64,000 bases of DNA, taken from the NCBI RefSeq assembly GCF_964204645.1, contig NC_134026.1:25378650-25442649 (forward strand), written 5' to 3'. Below the pieces are notes generated by a model that was not told the origin of the DNA, did not search any database, and was given only the letters and a program-made list of their open reading frames with translations. This document shows, one piece after another, positions 1-12,292 of this stretch (within the stretch, counting starts at the first letter, position 1; the number at the start of each line of letters is the position of its first letter). The position numbers and the translations under genes were made by a program. This DNA is from Tubulanus polymorphus (lineage: Eukaryota; Nemertea; Palaeonemertea; Tubulaniformes; Tubulanidae).

Positions 1-130
1 CCTATCTATTGAAACTGAATTTTACTATTTGAAGCAAGCGCTTTTTGCATGGAAGAAGTAACACTCCTCAAGAACGCATCATCTATCAAACGGATGCTTC
101 ATAGTCACGAAAGAATGAATATTTTATACG

Positions 131-175
131 AAATGGTATAACATCATTGACCAAAATGGTATAACATCATTGACC
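131..175. repeat. 23-bp tandem duplication
   Basis: The 22-base string starting aaatggtataacatcattga occurs at 131-152 and again at 154-175, a perfect tandem copy with a 23-base period. It looks like a recent replication-slippage duplication in intronic DNA. No function is suggested. Confidence 0.9.
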
Positions 176-1976
176 GGGTCTCATGTTTATACTGGCATAT
201 AGCCGTATATATACCCCCTGCATATCTACCTGTAAAGAGTAGGATCGTTTGTGAATGCATGGTTTGAATACCACCACGGAGGGGGTGGATTTCACTTGAC
301 AATGAATGCAGACAAATTTAGCAACATTCTTTGTCCATCAATTAATTGGCGTAGGGCCTGAAGACGACTGGAGTAGTACACGCATAAATGTATTGCGTGG
401 CCTATGGACGCAGCACACAGGCTGTGTTATTGCATTCGCTTCGCATATGAATTGATTTCAATTATTCAGTGATGGGGAAATTGGATCGATCAAAGTAAAT
501 AATTCTTTGTTTCGCCAACTTCGTATTAATCACGTGGCTCGTTATTGTTTGGGTGCCAACAACGCAGTGGATGCGTGGTTATGAGTTTGGTGTCAAACTC
601 TCTCGCGCTCTGCTGGGTGAAGTGGAAAGATTGCTCGATGAATAATGAATTCGTTTTGAGCCACTTCATTTTTCTGTCATAATCTAGTGAAAATTAATTG
701 CACGAGTTCGAAGTTTTTTTTTTTTTTTCGTGAAAATATCTTTTAAAAACACGCACGAAACTGGCGCTGATGAAGCATAGGCTTATTATACATTGATGTA
801 CATGCTATATGAGTTCCCACTAAACAAAGATCTTCTATTTACTACTATCTGCTAGGAATAGCAGCGTCTACTTACAATAAGATATTGTTTTACACCTTTG
901 TTTAATAACGTAGGCATGGTATTCATATTCGTTCTTCGCTGTCAGTGGTTTCTCATTCATAACAACAAATTATTAGCATTTTCTACTATAGAATATACTC
1001 CGTGTCTTGTCATCGTAGTTAAACAAAATGTTAGGGGCTTTAATGAATTCTACTCATATCAGTAACAGACCATTTCGCTGGCAAAATTTACCGCAATATT
1101 GAATGTGTTCAATAAAATTCGATATTTACTCCGATAAATTTCCAGTGGTCCATTGTTGTTGGGAATACAAATTATTAGGTGCCATCTGGCCAGAAATATA
1201 AATCACTTTGATACCTGCTGGCGACATAAGAGCAGCTGATCTAACACAGTTTATATACATTATTATGAGCATGCCCCGATGGCATCTTGGTTTGAGAAAT
1301 ATTTTTTTTGTGGAGTATTCTAGATATGATATGCCAGGTTTATTTAATGTTCATTTTCTATTCAGAACTAATCAGGAAAAAAAATGTTGAGAACAATTTG
1401 TCGAAACCTATCGGCCTTGAAAAAAGCGTGGAAAAAAGTTGACAAAAACATCTTTCGTGTCATTATTTTAATAGCCACTTAATTGATATGTATTCGATAT
1501 CACGTTTATTTCTAGTATGTCTACTCTTGTTAAATTGCCCTTACCACCCGTACGTACGCGTATCGGCTGTTTTGAAATTTATCCAGAAAATTCATTGGAG
1601 ACATTTGATTGTCGACCGAACCTCATCAGACAATTACGTCTACTGCTCTCATGTTTCTCCTCATGTGGCGCTGAATTGCTACTCAAAAAATACGAAATTG
1701 CTAGCTGGCAATTATGCAATATATGGTGTTATCCGTTCATAAATGAAGCACATTGCGGTATCTGTAGTCCAATTCGAGGCAGTTGTATCTTCATTCATAA
1801 ACGCATCGATATTAGTCATTTTCATATTAGTAATCATTGCGTAATCATGATTGCAGATTTGTACTTGAACTGTTTATGATATTACTTGAAATGTATATTC
1901 AAAATCAGTGATGATAAAAAATGTTTATATTGCTATTGCATGAATTTTAGTTTGACTTTTTAAATGTTTTTATTTG

Positions 1977-1993
1977 TATATATATATATATAT
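1977..1993. repeat. TA microsatellite
   Basis: A pure alternating TA run in the intron. It is ordinary simple sequence. Confidence 0.9.
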
Positions 1994-2392
1994 CTAATAG
2001 TGTTACACCGATTAATAACTCAAACACTATTTACCGTACTTCATTAGTAGATTTTTGTTTTGGTAGCCTGTAACGTGATTTCGCATTATTTTGCATAATT
2101 TTCTACTTATATACTCTTTCGGTTTTTCTCGAATTCTCGTCATTCATATCATGATTTCATTCAAACGACATGTACCATACAATCATCGGTGTATCATTAT
2201 TATTATATAATTATTTTTCCAGAATCATTATCATTATGGTCGTCATTCTTTTTTACCGCTTCACTGAACGTTATTTTTCCATGTATTATTTGACAACGTA
2301 TCATTTGGAACTTACCACCGGAGAGAGAGAATGCACTTTTTGATCTTTGCTTTGATTGTCGCTGTGTTAAATAGATACTGTTTGGTTTACAG

Positions 2393-2494
2393 GTTTTCTC
2401 CTTTGGAGGGGTGCGTATTACCCTATACTGCTACTACTACTACTACCTTCGCTAACCCAGCAATTCGAAAAATTGGAGAACAAAAGCAAAATGG
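2393..2494 (+). CDS. candidate alternative ELAV hinge exon, diverged copy of the RRM3 exon start
   Basis: The acceptor tgtttggtttacag ends at 2392, and the exon opens in the same phase as the RRM3 exon at 5448 (one base completing an Arg codon). It reads FSPLEGCVLPYT..., against [12 protein letters not shown] in the RRM3 exon: 7 of 12 residues identical, the rest partly conservative. In the first 18 bases the five differences are all at third codon positions. Two donors keep the phase: GTGCGT at 2411 gives an 18-nt exon, and GTAAAT at 2495 gives 102 nt (34 codons). If neither is used, translation stops at TAA 2496-2498. The longer form adds a run of Thr from an ACT repeat and then a basic segment (AIRKIGEQKQN). 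Inclusion would lengthen the hinge between RRM2 and RRM3. The homology and open phase are seen directly; use in mRNA is inferred. A dead remnant of an exon duplication is the main alternative. Confidence 0.5.
2431..2446. repeat. CTA/ACT trinucleotide repeat inside the candidate exon
   Basis: About five CTA units lie inside the longer form of the candidate hinge exon. In its frame they encode consecutive Thr residues (codons ACT). A length change here would alter the protein without shifting the frame. Confidence 0.85.
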
Positions 2495-3459
2495 GTAAAT
2501 AGTATTTGGATTGCCTATACATTCCCACTCCCAGCATTAGTCGCGCCAATGGCATAGCACTACGTATACAAAAACGATGCTGTATATGCTCGATACAATG
2601 GAAGAACTTTTTCATATAAGGGGGTCGGGAAAAATTATGTACGATTTTATACGAACCTAATACGACAAAAAAAAAGAGTTGTGTAGTAGTTCATGGAGAA
2701 TATGAAAGTGCACCTTTTTCCTTCTCGAAATTTGTTTCTTCGATTTCCAAACTTTTCCAGCTTTCTGATAGATTAATTCCCTGGCTTCCAATTATGCTGT
2801 TTGTAGCCTTAGTTTTTGATGGCTTGAAACAACGCCATGATTATCTGCTTTTTGTCTTGTCTGTGTTATTTTGTCCGTCTATTTTTTTGTTTTCTCTTCG
2901 AAAAATTGATCGTGTACTGATTAATTGATTGTGTTACCGAAACTTTCTGGCATCCTGTCCGCTTTTAGCATTTGATTATATCGAAACAAATCTGCACTGT
3001 ATATTTGGAATGTGTCATATATTTATATTTATCTAGTCTTCATCCACATATTGGGAACTGTACGATATATGAATTATCACTCGTTCCATACAACTACTAT
3101 CACTGATTACGGCAGAAACTAATTATTCATTGGACTTCAAATGATATTCAAATTTCGAGTTTAACGAGCAGCCACCAAAAATGAAGTTATATTTTAACAT
3201 TTTCCTACATGTTCGATTATTTGCCACCACCATTATGTGTCGATAGTTGGGAGCCACGCGGAACTACGTCTGCTGTATTATTAGAAATAGCGGCATCCAT
3301 CCATTGTGCATTTTTCAACACTACATGTTCTCTAATAACTCTCAAGACAGACCGTTTTGTTGCTTGTTTTTTGCATTATCATTGATATTTACCATTTGAA
3401 GTGACTTCTGCTGGGATTGCTTATATTTTTACTCTATCTCTTTGTTATTACTGTTATGA

Positions 3460-3575
3460 TTATCATTGAATTATTATTATTATCATTATTAGTACCACTA
3501 TTGTCAAGTGTTTTAAAAATATTATTATTGTCATTGTTCTTATTATTATTATTACTATCATCATTATTCATAATT
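3460..3575. repeat. ATT/ATC-rich low-complexity tract
   Basis: Imperfect runs of attatt, atcatt and actatc, mostly triplets. It is an intronic microsatellite-like tract with no coding sense. Similar tracts recur at 4372-4425 in the next intron and downstream of the gene. Confidence 0.85.
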
Positions 3576-4072
3576 GATAGGTTGATTTGATATTTTAATT
3601 TACCTCATCTAAGATATATTTAACTTGCTCAAGCTCAATAACTTGTTCTAATTTAGAGTCATTTGCTTTTACCAACATCAGCCATTTGCGATCGCGACGT
3701 TCCCCTGGCAGTAAATCGTCAATTGAAAATGTTCATACTCCTGTTATGACCGTTCCTTCGAGATTTTTGCTATGTCTAATTCCAATTTTCTGTTAATTCT
3801 GTCTGGGGAACACTTCATGTGTACAGCTGCGAATATCTGGAAACTTGAAAAAAAAGATAATTCAATTTCTCAATGGTTTTCCATTAGCTCTTGAGCATTA
3901 ATTCCTAAATTCAGCCACATAGTATATAAAACGGTCATTCAGTTTACAATGAAGAAGTTCATTTTGTGGATGAAGAACGAATATGTATGTTAATATCATA
4001 AACGTTACTGTATAAAAGATGAAAGATGTTTGCATTCTTTTATATATTATTCAACTGTTTTCATGGTCGTTG

Positions 4073-4092
4073 TATATATATATATATATATA
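4073..4092. repeat. TA microsatellite
   Basis: An alternating TA run about 110 bases upstream of the 54-nt candidate exon. It is simple sequence and could vary in length between individuals. Confidence 0.9.
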
Positions 4093-4201
4093 GATATATT
4101 GCTGGTTCTCTATTGGAGAATAGTATTTTAGGTTTTCGTTGTAATGTATGACTCTTCTTCTTCTTCGCATGTGTTCATTATTGCTATGTTCTATTTAACA
4201 G

Positions 4202-4255
4202 ACTCAAGCACCAGAGCATTGACAAAATTTCAGTTGATAGAGATTTCACCAAAAC
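4202..4255 (+). CDS. candidate 54-nt ELAV hinge microexon
   Basis: The exon is bounded by a pyrimidine-rich tract (TTC repeats, then ttctatttaacag) and a near-consensus donor, AAAAC followed by GTGAGT. It has 54 nt, a multiple of three. In the phase required by the RRM3 exon (one leading base, 17 codons, two trailing bases) it is open and encodes LKHQSIDKISVDRDFTKT. It would insert 18 residues, rich in Lys/Arg/His, just before the FSPFEG start of the last exon. Vertebrate HuB/HuD and insect fne carry comparable small alternative exons in this hinge that change nuclear export or localisation. A role in localisation here is inferred. Splice-site quality, phase and length are seen in the sequence. 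A TGC lies near the acceptor, as in many neuronal microexons, but such a short motif proves little. Confidence 0.6.
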
Positions 4256-5766
<1,511 letters not shown>

Positions 5767-5824
5767 AAAATAAACAGTCGTTTCGATTGAGAGGCGGAAC
5801 CGTAGTAAGCACGAACAATTTTTA

Positions 5825-5830
5825 AATAAA
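5825..5830 (+). terminator. proximal poly(A) signal AATAAA
   Basis: AATAAA lies 59 bases after the stop codon, followed about 25-40 bases later by a GT-rich element (gtggattgtgg). That is the usual layout of a eukaryotic cleavage and polyadenylation site. It would give a very short 3' UTR. Another AATAAA at 5769-5774 is too close to the stop to be the likely site. Confidence 0.55.
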
Positions 5831-6344
5831 ACTTTATTTAAAAAATGGAAAAAAGTGGATTGTGGATACTAGTCACCAAATAACATTATTATTTACAGAG
5901 GAGCATATATTATAAAAAGATATGAAATGTGTGAGAGACGAACAATATTATTTATGAAGCGTTTACTTAAAAAAAAAAACACAAAATTCTTCGACGAAAA
6001 TAAGTGTATCTGTACGTATACGTGTACGTGACTTGAAAAAGAGACAAGGATGTTATACAAAATGTGTTCATTGTGCTTGCAATCCTGAAAGGATGTACGT
6101 TAACTCTAAATGTGGTCAAAATAAGTCCACGCATAGCAAATTTAAATCAAACCATTGCGTTTGTGGCCCAACGTTTACCGTAATTGGCTAATTATCGTTA
6201 CCATTTTTTGTCTGAATTACGATCTTCTTGTTGTTATTACTATTTACAATTTAAAAGCGTTCTGTTTCGGGTTTTATCATTTTTCGATCAATTAGTTTTT
6301 CTCATCGACAGCATAATTTTTCTCTTGATTCATTTACATGATGT

Positions 6345-6364
6345 ACACACACACACACACACAC
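6345..6364. repeat. AC microsatellite
   Basis: A pure AC dinucleotide run in the probable 3' UTR, about 30 bases upstream of a TC run. Confidence 0.95.
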
Positions 6365-6396
6365 AATACATACACATGCAGAGTACTAATCAGTGC

Positions 6397-6424
6397 TCTA
6401 TCTCTCTCTTTCTCTCTCTCTCTC
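6397..6424. repeat. TC microsatellite
   Basis: A nearly pure TC run interrupted by a few T bases, in the probable 3' UTR. On RNA it would be a CU tract, a typical binding site for polypyrimidine-tract proteins. Confidence 0.95.
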
Positions 6425-7118
6425 GCTGTTTTTTGCTGATGATTTTTTGTTCGTTGTGGGTTTAGTTCAGTATTTGTGTTGTTTAGTCATAACAAAAAAA
6501 TTGACAAAAAATTTTCTTATGTATGGAAAAAATTCATATTATCATAATATATCATACAAAACCAATCTTAATATTTTGGTAGTCACAATTACCAGACTAT
6601 AATGTAAATCGTGGTGTTTATATTTATTGTCTTATTCTATTTAACTCAGTACGATTTTGTTTTAGTCAGTAACCATTTGTGCATTTAACAATCTCAAAAG
6701 ACTCGATATCTTTCTAAGTCACTTTAGCTGCATATCAGTTTTTGGTCCTCGCCACATATATCTCGATGTTGATATATATTTAAGATTTTTTAACATGTTG
6801 CCAGGACCAAATCGATCAGCATATCTGCCAATCTCATTTCTCCGAGTCTCATTTTTACACAAAAAAAACCAGTGTTCGTTTTATGATTATATTTATTTGA
6901 TGATTTTTGCTGAAAATAACTGCTTTTTATTTACAGCGCGAGTAGCGCCGCCAAAGCAATTCTTTTTTGTTAGTAGTTTTCCTTTGATTTAGCCAATATT
7001 CTTTTTTAGTTTGCTAGTTTTGTTGGTATTACCTGATCATACAAGAATTTTGTAATCGATATATTATTAATTTATTTCTCTGATAGAAGACCTATCTGTT
7101 ATGATTTATATATCAATA

Positions 7119-7170
7119 TGTAGATAGATATATATGTATATATATATTTATCTAAAATATATATATATGT
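7119..7170. repeat. TA/TAGA-rich low-complexity tract
   Basis: Interrupted TA and TAGA units in the probable 3' UTR. No other signal is visible. Confidence 0.8.
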
Positions 7171-7287
7171 ATGTATGAAGATTGTACATAAGTCATGTAC
7201 TATTTATTTCTAATTTATTTCATTCATTAGTTACTCACATTACCTGTTTAGTTAGATTTTGTTGCTGGTTTACCAATGATAGTAATA

Positions 7288-7336
7288 ATTATAATATTGA
7301 TGATGATGATAATGATGATAATAATAATAATATTAT
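7288..7336. repeat. ATA/GAT triplet tract
   Basis: Runs of gat and aat triplets. An open frame that crosses it owes its start to this low-complexity stretch and is not a credible gene. Confidence 0.8.
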
Positions 7337-8720
7337 CCTTGTTTATTTCTAATTTGTGCTATTTAATGGGCTTATTGTTTTGCTGCACCTATAATCTCAT
7401 TGCTTTGTCCTTGTTGTTTTCCCGTGGAACGTTTATCATACATGTATTTTTTAGACACCTGACTTTTTCATTTTCTTCACCACCCGAGGCATTCATATTA
7501 ACAACATTTCTTTTGCGTTTTTGGGGTTCCTGTTTCTCTCGGTTATCAGTCGGTCTTCGTTTCAATAATTATTCTCTCTAAATTTTCCCCCGGGTGGGTT
7601 AATTTTGGCAGTGATAAGCCAGATGTAATACACATATATAGATACATGATATAACGTTTTTAAATTTGCATGTGATGGAAGAGACTGTGTTGTGATTTGA
7701 AAACCAAAAAATGAAAAATAGGATATTTAAAACAACTCAGTCCTGAGACAGCGCACTCGCTCGCTCACGGTGGCGAACAAGTCAAAACGGATTCTTCATG
7801 CAACTTCCAAAAAGAGATTTCTATATTTTTGTACAGTTCGATATGTAAATCTAGTCACTGGATTTTTAGCAATGGGGTTTTGTACCAATGATGTACAGTT
7901 CCGATGTACAAATACATAATTACAAGGCCACATTTCTGAGCTCTTCCATTTACAAATATATCTGTGAATATACCGGATTTTCATACATATGAGGCGGACA
8001 TTTAGATCCACTTAAAGGTCACACTTGCTGTGTATATATTATATAATGATTAACGTATTTGTGAAGTTCCATGTGTTTAGAGCGAGATGTTTAAAAAAAT
8101 GTTCAGCCTGTGTCGAAGCTGTTTGAGTGTCGTTTGAAAATTATCGAAAATACCGGTAAAAAACTCGTTCTTCAGACGGATGCGAAAACTATCGTCGCGT
8201 GTATTGCGAAACGACGCGTGTACTTGTGCGAGATAATGAACGACCTCGAAAGGATTTATTAAGCATATTACCGGTTATCAAACTATTATACTAGAAACAA
8301 AAACCAAAAACGCTAGAACCAGAAGACGACGTAAATTCCAATGCCTCAACTACGTAATCACCCCAACGAAATCTGTAAAATTGATACAATGACATTCCCG
8401 ATATGATGAAGACTGCACGTATCTAGTAAGTAGTTTGCTAGTGGCTTAATTGTAGCTTTTATATAGTGATCTCGCTTTTGAACCGTTTATATACACAAAA
8501 CACCTCCATGACTGTAAATTCATCCTTTACGGAGGTGCTAAATTATTTGGAAAGATATACTTTATGGAATGGGATCAAAGAATTTTATTGTATAAAAAAG
8601 GGTGACAATTTATAAAAGCTGATGTATTGTGTACATCAGGAATATAATGATTACATTAATGATAATAATGTTGATGCTGGTAATAACTTGATGCCTGTTG
8701 TTTGCTAAAAGATTAAAAGG

Positions 8721-8774
8721 TATATATATATATAATGGCATATATATATATATATATATGTATATGTATATATG
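8721..8774. repeat. long TA tract, self-complementary
   Basis: Three TA runs separated by ATGG and TGTA interruptions. The tract is highly self-complementary and could fold back on itself. Open frames crossing it on both strands are repeat artefacts. Confidence 0.9.
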
Positions 8775-10700
8775 GCATCGTATATTGTTGGAAGATTCTG
8801 GCATTTTCGACCCTTGTTTTTGTTATTGTAATATGGTTCATAAGCCGATTGTTATTCGCGAGCCATTGTACTGCGATTGTTGATTTGATATGACAAGGGG
8901 TGAAAATTTCCGCGTTAAAATTCTAGACAAGTATAAGGAACATGCCAAAACACTTATGTTTTAACTTACGGTAGGAGAATGAATGAAGTTTTCAGTTCGA
9001 TGAAACTACTGGAGATAGGGATTTGATGTGAATATATTTCTGATTCCTGATGATTCTTCCAATATTTCTTCTTTAATTCATCTTGTAACGATAATTATTG
9101 TTCTGAATTGTATAATTTCTAATTAATGTTTTTCATGGCCTGATTTCATGAACACAGCTACTATCAGTCGTCGTTTTTCTCTTTTAAAAAAAAAGTTAAA
9201 TCTATTTAGAGAAATTGTGTCGTTGTGGGCTAATGTAGCTTATATTAATGTCAAGCATTTATTATGGAGTAGTTAAAACCGATAACACAGAAAAAAATAT
9301 ATCCATAAATGGGTTTAACAGTATTCGTTTAGAGCCATTTCAGTTACAATACAGATTTTGATATATATGTACGCATACATATGATAAGACCCATATTATA
9401 TAGTGTCCTTTTTCCCATGTCCATTTCACAGACCACTACTGAAATTGGTTTTCTAGAAATTTCAGTTGCCTGTATATGGTCAGTCGCTTACCCTGCCACA
9501 TTCACAGATCAATAGATATATAAATGTTGGTTTCATTAGCGCTTATATTTTTTATGTCTGGTGAAAAATTAACAACAGTCCACATACATTGAAGTGAAAT
9601 CAATTATTTCTTCGGCGGAAAATGAATTGTGATCTGATCTGATTCGTTCATAGCATTATTACTAAGGCTGCTTCATTATAAGGGAAGGATACTTTTTCCA
9701 CAAGAAAACCATACAATTTTTGATACTAGAGGCTGTAAAAATTATTATGGAACCAGTTGGTCTTATTGTTGTCCCTATTGAAGAGTTTAATCATAAATAA
9801 TTATTAATATAAAAAAAAACTTTATCCATATATGCGCACGGCGTGCGTGTGTGTGTTAAGTATAATATATATATAGATATATCTACTTCAAACTATGTGT
9901 AGGTTTCTTTAAATGTTCTATTCGTCACAGTATGTGGTTTGTGAAACTTCGTTTAAATGCTTTGATCGCCATATTCTTTAGAATTGAATTTTTGAAGTCA
10001 TTCTAATTATTAGTAAATAGTTTATGTTTTCGTGTTTTGTTTCTTGCATTTACCGATACAGCTGGCTATTGTCGTGAAATTATACTTCTGAACTATGTGA
10101 ACGTGCAAAGTAAACTTTTAGCCTGTACGCTGGCGTAATTTTGTTCGTTCGGTTTAGATTATATTGAGGGTTGTTAGTTAATCATTATGTAGGTTCAAAT
10201 GTACTTTTAGACAGAAAAGATGTTTGCTTCGTTGTGACGTGTTCCTTTCATTTCCAGATTCCAAAAATAGTTAAACCTCTTCTTACAATATACTAAAGAT
10301 ATTACACGTGTATCACTAAAACCATGAAATTTATTCTTACTGAAAAAGTGAATAGCCTGAATTTTGTGATAGGAAATGCGTATGTATTTTTAGAAAGCAT
10401 ACTTAGCGGAAAGCCGACGCCTGTCGGTGAGAATTTCAACACAGTTCTTGGACTTGCAGGAATAGGCATTATATTTCTCCCTTGAGCCCCAGTATCAAAA
10501 TATTGTTAAATGTTATCTTTGTACTATTGTCATATAATGTGCTAGGAATACATTTCAATCCATCGGAGGATTTGAATCAGATTCCATCGGCTTGGCTTGA
10601 GTGATTGAAAAAAAAAACGAATTTATGTATATTTGTCGGCATATTATAGTCTTCTTGTTAAATATATAAATATGCTGCCTTTTAATCTTTCCCTGTGTGG

Positions 10701-10751
10701 TAGATTTTCTTATCATTATTAGTATTATTATTATTATATTATTATTATCAT
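10701..10751. repeat. ATT triplet tract
   Basis: Imperfect ATT repeats in the probable 3' UTR, similar in type to the intronic tracts upstream. Confidence 0.85.
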
Positions 10752-11505
10752 TTCTGCTAGTCCAAGTACTGCGCTAACAAACGATTGATGACAGTTTTAA
10801 TCAGTCTGTGAATGTTTTAAAGATACTTGCCATTCAAATTTTTAGGCATACATGCGTTATGGGTTAGAAAGTGGTTGCGTTGATTTTAACCGATTGATTT
10901 CTGTTTTCGGTGGTGCACGGGCCAGGCCCCCACGTTTGGTTACTTTAATGTATCGAATATCAAAAAAAGTATGTTTTAACCACTATTATTATTAAAGTGC
11001 GCTTTGAAACTGGAATGGCCGCCAGTTCTTGCCCATTTTGACGCTGTTTGCTCTCCTCAAAGTCTATAATTCCAAACTACTGCTATGTTATGATATCGTT
11101 GAATGATTAATTATATCTTTTCTTCTTCATCCCAATATCAGAGACAAACATGAATTAAATTCATATTAATTCCACATTTTTGAATATCTTCGCTCATCTT
11201 ATCCTGAAGTAATGCGAATGCATTGTATTTCATTTTCAACGTAGACAATTTGATACATACACGTATTCACAGTACGCGAGAACTGAAACGATGAACTTGA
11301 TCATTTTTACTAGAAAAGAAAATATTTTCATATATATACTACATTACAAAAATTTCTAAATATCTCAATTTTGAAAATAGGGCGTGCATTCCCTGTATTT
11401 CAGGATAAGATGCGTTCACTTCAGTCTTCAACTCAGCCGGCTGTCGTTTCTTATGTAGTTCGGTTGTATTGCAATATTTGTACTTTTACATGTCAAAAAT
11501 TACAC

Positions 11506-11511
11506 AATAAA
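11506..11511 (+). terminator. candidate distal poly(A) signal AATAAA
   Basis: AATAAA is followed by an A-rich stretch and then, after about 35 bases, by a T/GT-containing stretch (catcttctgttcatctc). It lies where the strong T bias of the region ends, so it is the best candidate for the distal end of a long ELAV 3' UTR. AT-rich DNA yields many chance AATAAA strings, so this stays tentative. Confidence 0.35.
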
Positions 11512-11927
11512 TTGTATGAGAATGTATAAAAAAAATATCACATCTTCTGTTCATCTCTTATCAGCAGTGAGACATACATTCGGAGTTGAGACGGCAATTA
11601 CTCGATATGTCAATTTTTTTTAAACAAATTTCCAACTTCAGCTAGCTTTACTACTGAAGGACTCTTTGAAGTAAATATTCGCACATGGACAATTATTGAA
11701 ATTCGAAGACACCAAGCACCACTTTTTAAACAACTGCCGTGCTTAGGGACCTTGCAATCCGACTACATATGTGTATGTTCGTATCGGTAAGAAATGTCCT
11801 TGCTTTGAGCAGTTTGTTCCAGATGGTTTGAATAACAGCTGAATGAACACACAGGACGTGTGATGTTAGATCGTCCACTGTAGCAGAAAATTGAGAAGAT
11901 ATTTGATGAAATGCTATGAATAGCCGG

Positions 11928-11950
11928 CCAGCTTAAGCCGGCTAAGCTGG
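11928..11950. repeat. short palindrome with 8-bp arms
   Basis: CCAGCTTA and TAAGCTGG flank a 7-base centre, AGCCGGC, and the motif GCCGGC occurs twice nearby. It is a small inverted repeat in intergenic DNA. It could be a protein-binding palindrome or chance. Confidence 0.6.
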
Positions 11951-12263
11951 TTGCATAGCAAAGACAGAATCGCTGAAAATGTTTTTAAGTTTATTGCAGA
12001 CAGGTGCTCATAAAGAAACGCGAAGATTTTTTTTCGTGCAAGATCAGAACCAAACGTGAATTATTTAATGGATGATGAGTAATCGAGATGTTCTTATGTT
12101 GACCACGCAGGAAACACGAAGAAACGTGTAGATATCATCGTAGGGATTTGAAGAGCAGATTTGAAGGTAATGTGATCTATTTACAAGTTTGCATTGCTGA
12201 ACTTCGTCTAGTAATGAAATTTCTGGCATTTGCCAATAATTGTTAAAGTATGGGAAGAGGATG

Positions 12264-12292
12264 GAGAGAGAGAGAGAGAGAGGGAGAGAGAG
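12264..12292. repeat. AG microsatellite
   Basis: An AG dinucleotide run with one GG interruption, in unassigned DNA. Confidence 0.95.

Larger units (their letters stand above)
1..2392 (+). other. ELAV intron (upstream part, no exon recognised)
   Basis: No RRM1 or RRM2 coding sequence was found here, so this is read as part of the large intron in the hinge region of the ELAV-like gene. The sequence is AT-rich and T-biased. It contains a 23-bp tandem duplication near 131-175, a T run near 714-729 and a TA microsatellite at 1977-1993. Open frames at 1488-1879 (84 and 120 codons) overlap each other in different frames, match nothing I recognise and are probably chance. The 3' border is the acceptor ending at 2392. 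Confidence 0.6.
2495..4201 (+). other. ELAV intron between the two candidate hinge exons
   Basis: Intronic sequence rich in T and in ATT/ATC simple repeats. It runs from the candidate donor at 2495 to the acceptor ending at 4201. I looked for further short in-phase exons with both splice sites and found none convincing. The last 60 bases contain a TTC-rich pyrimidine tract before the 4202 exon. Confidence 0.55.
5767..11530 (+). other. probable long 3' UTR of the ELAV-like gene
   Basis: About 5.8 kb after the stop codon is visibly T-rich on the + strand. It has many T runs of the type bound by ELAV proteins, simple repeats, and no recognisable coding sequence. ELAV/Hu genes in flies and vertebrates have long neuronal 3' UTRs, so this stretch is read as one. 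Only the start is certain. The end is placed at the last good poly(A) signal before the T bias fades, near 11506. Short open frames here, such as 7276-7581, are low complexity and not credible genes. Confidence 0.5.

Noticed and set aside
1488-1879. Overlapping 84- and 120-codon frames in the ELAV intron
   Set aside because: Two different frames overlap, neither resembles RRM1, RRM2 or any other family, and there are no matching splice sites in the ELAV phase.
3680-3709. Short exon-like stretch after caacatcag encoding HLRSRRSPG
   Set aside because: Its 29-nt length is not a multiple of three, so inclusion would shift RRM3 out of frame, and the donor GTAAAT is the only support.
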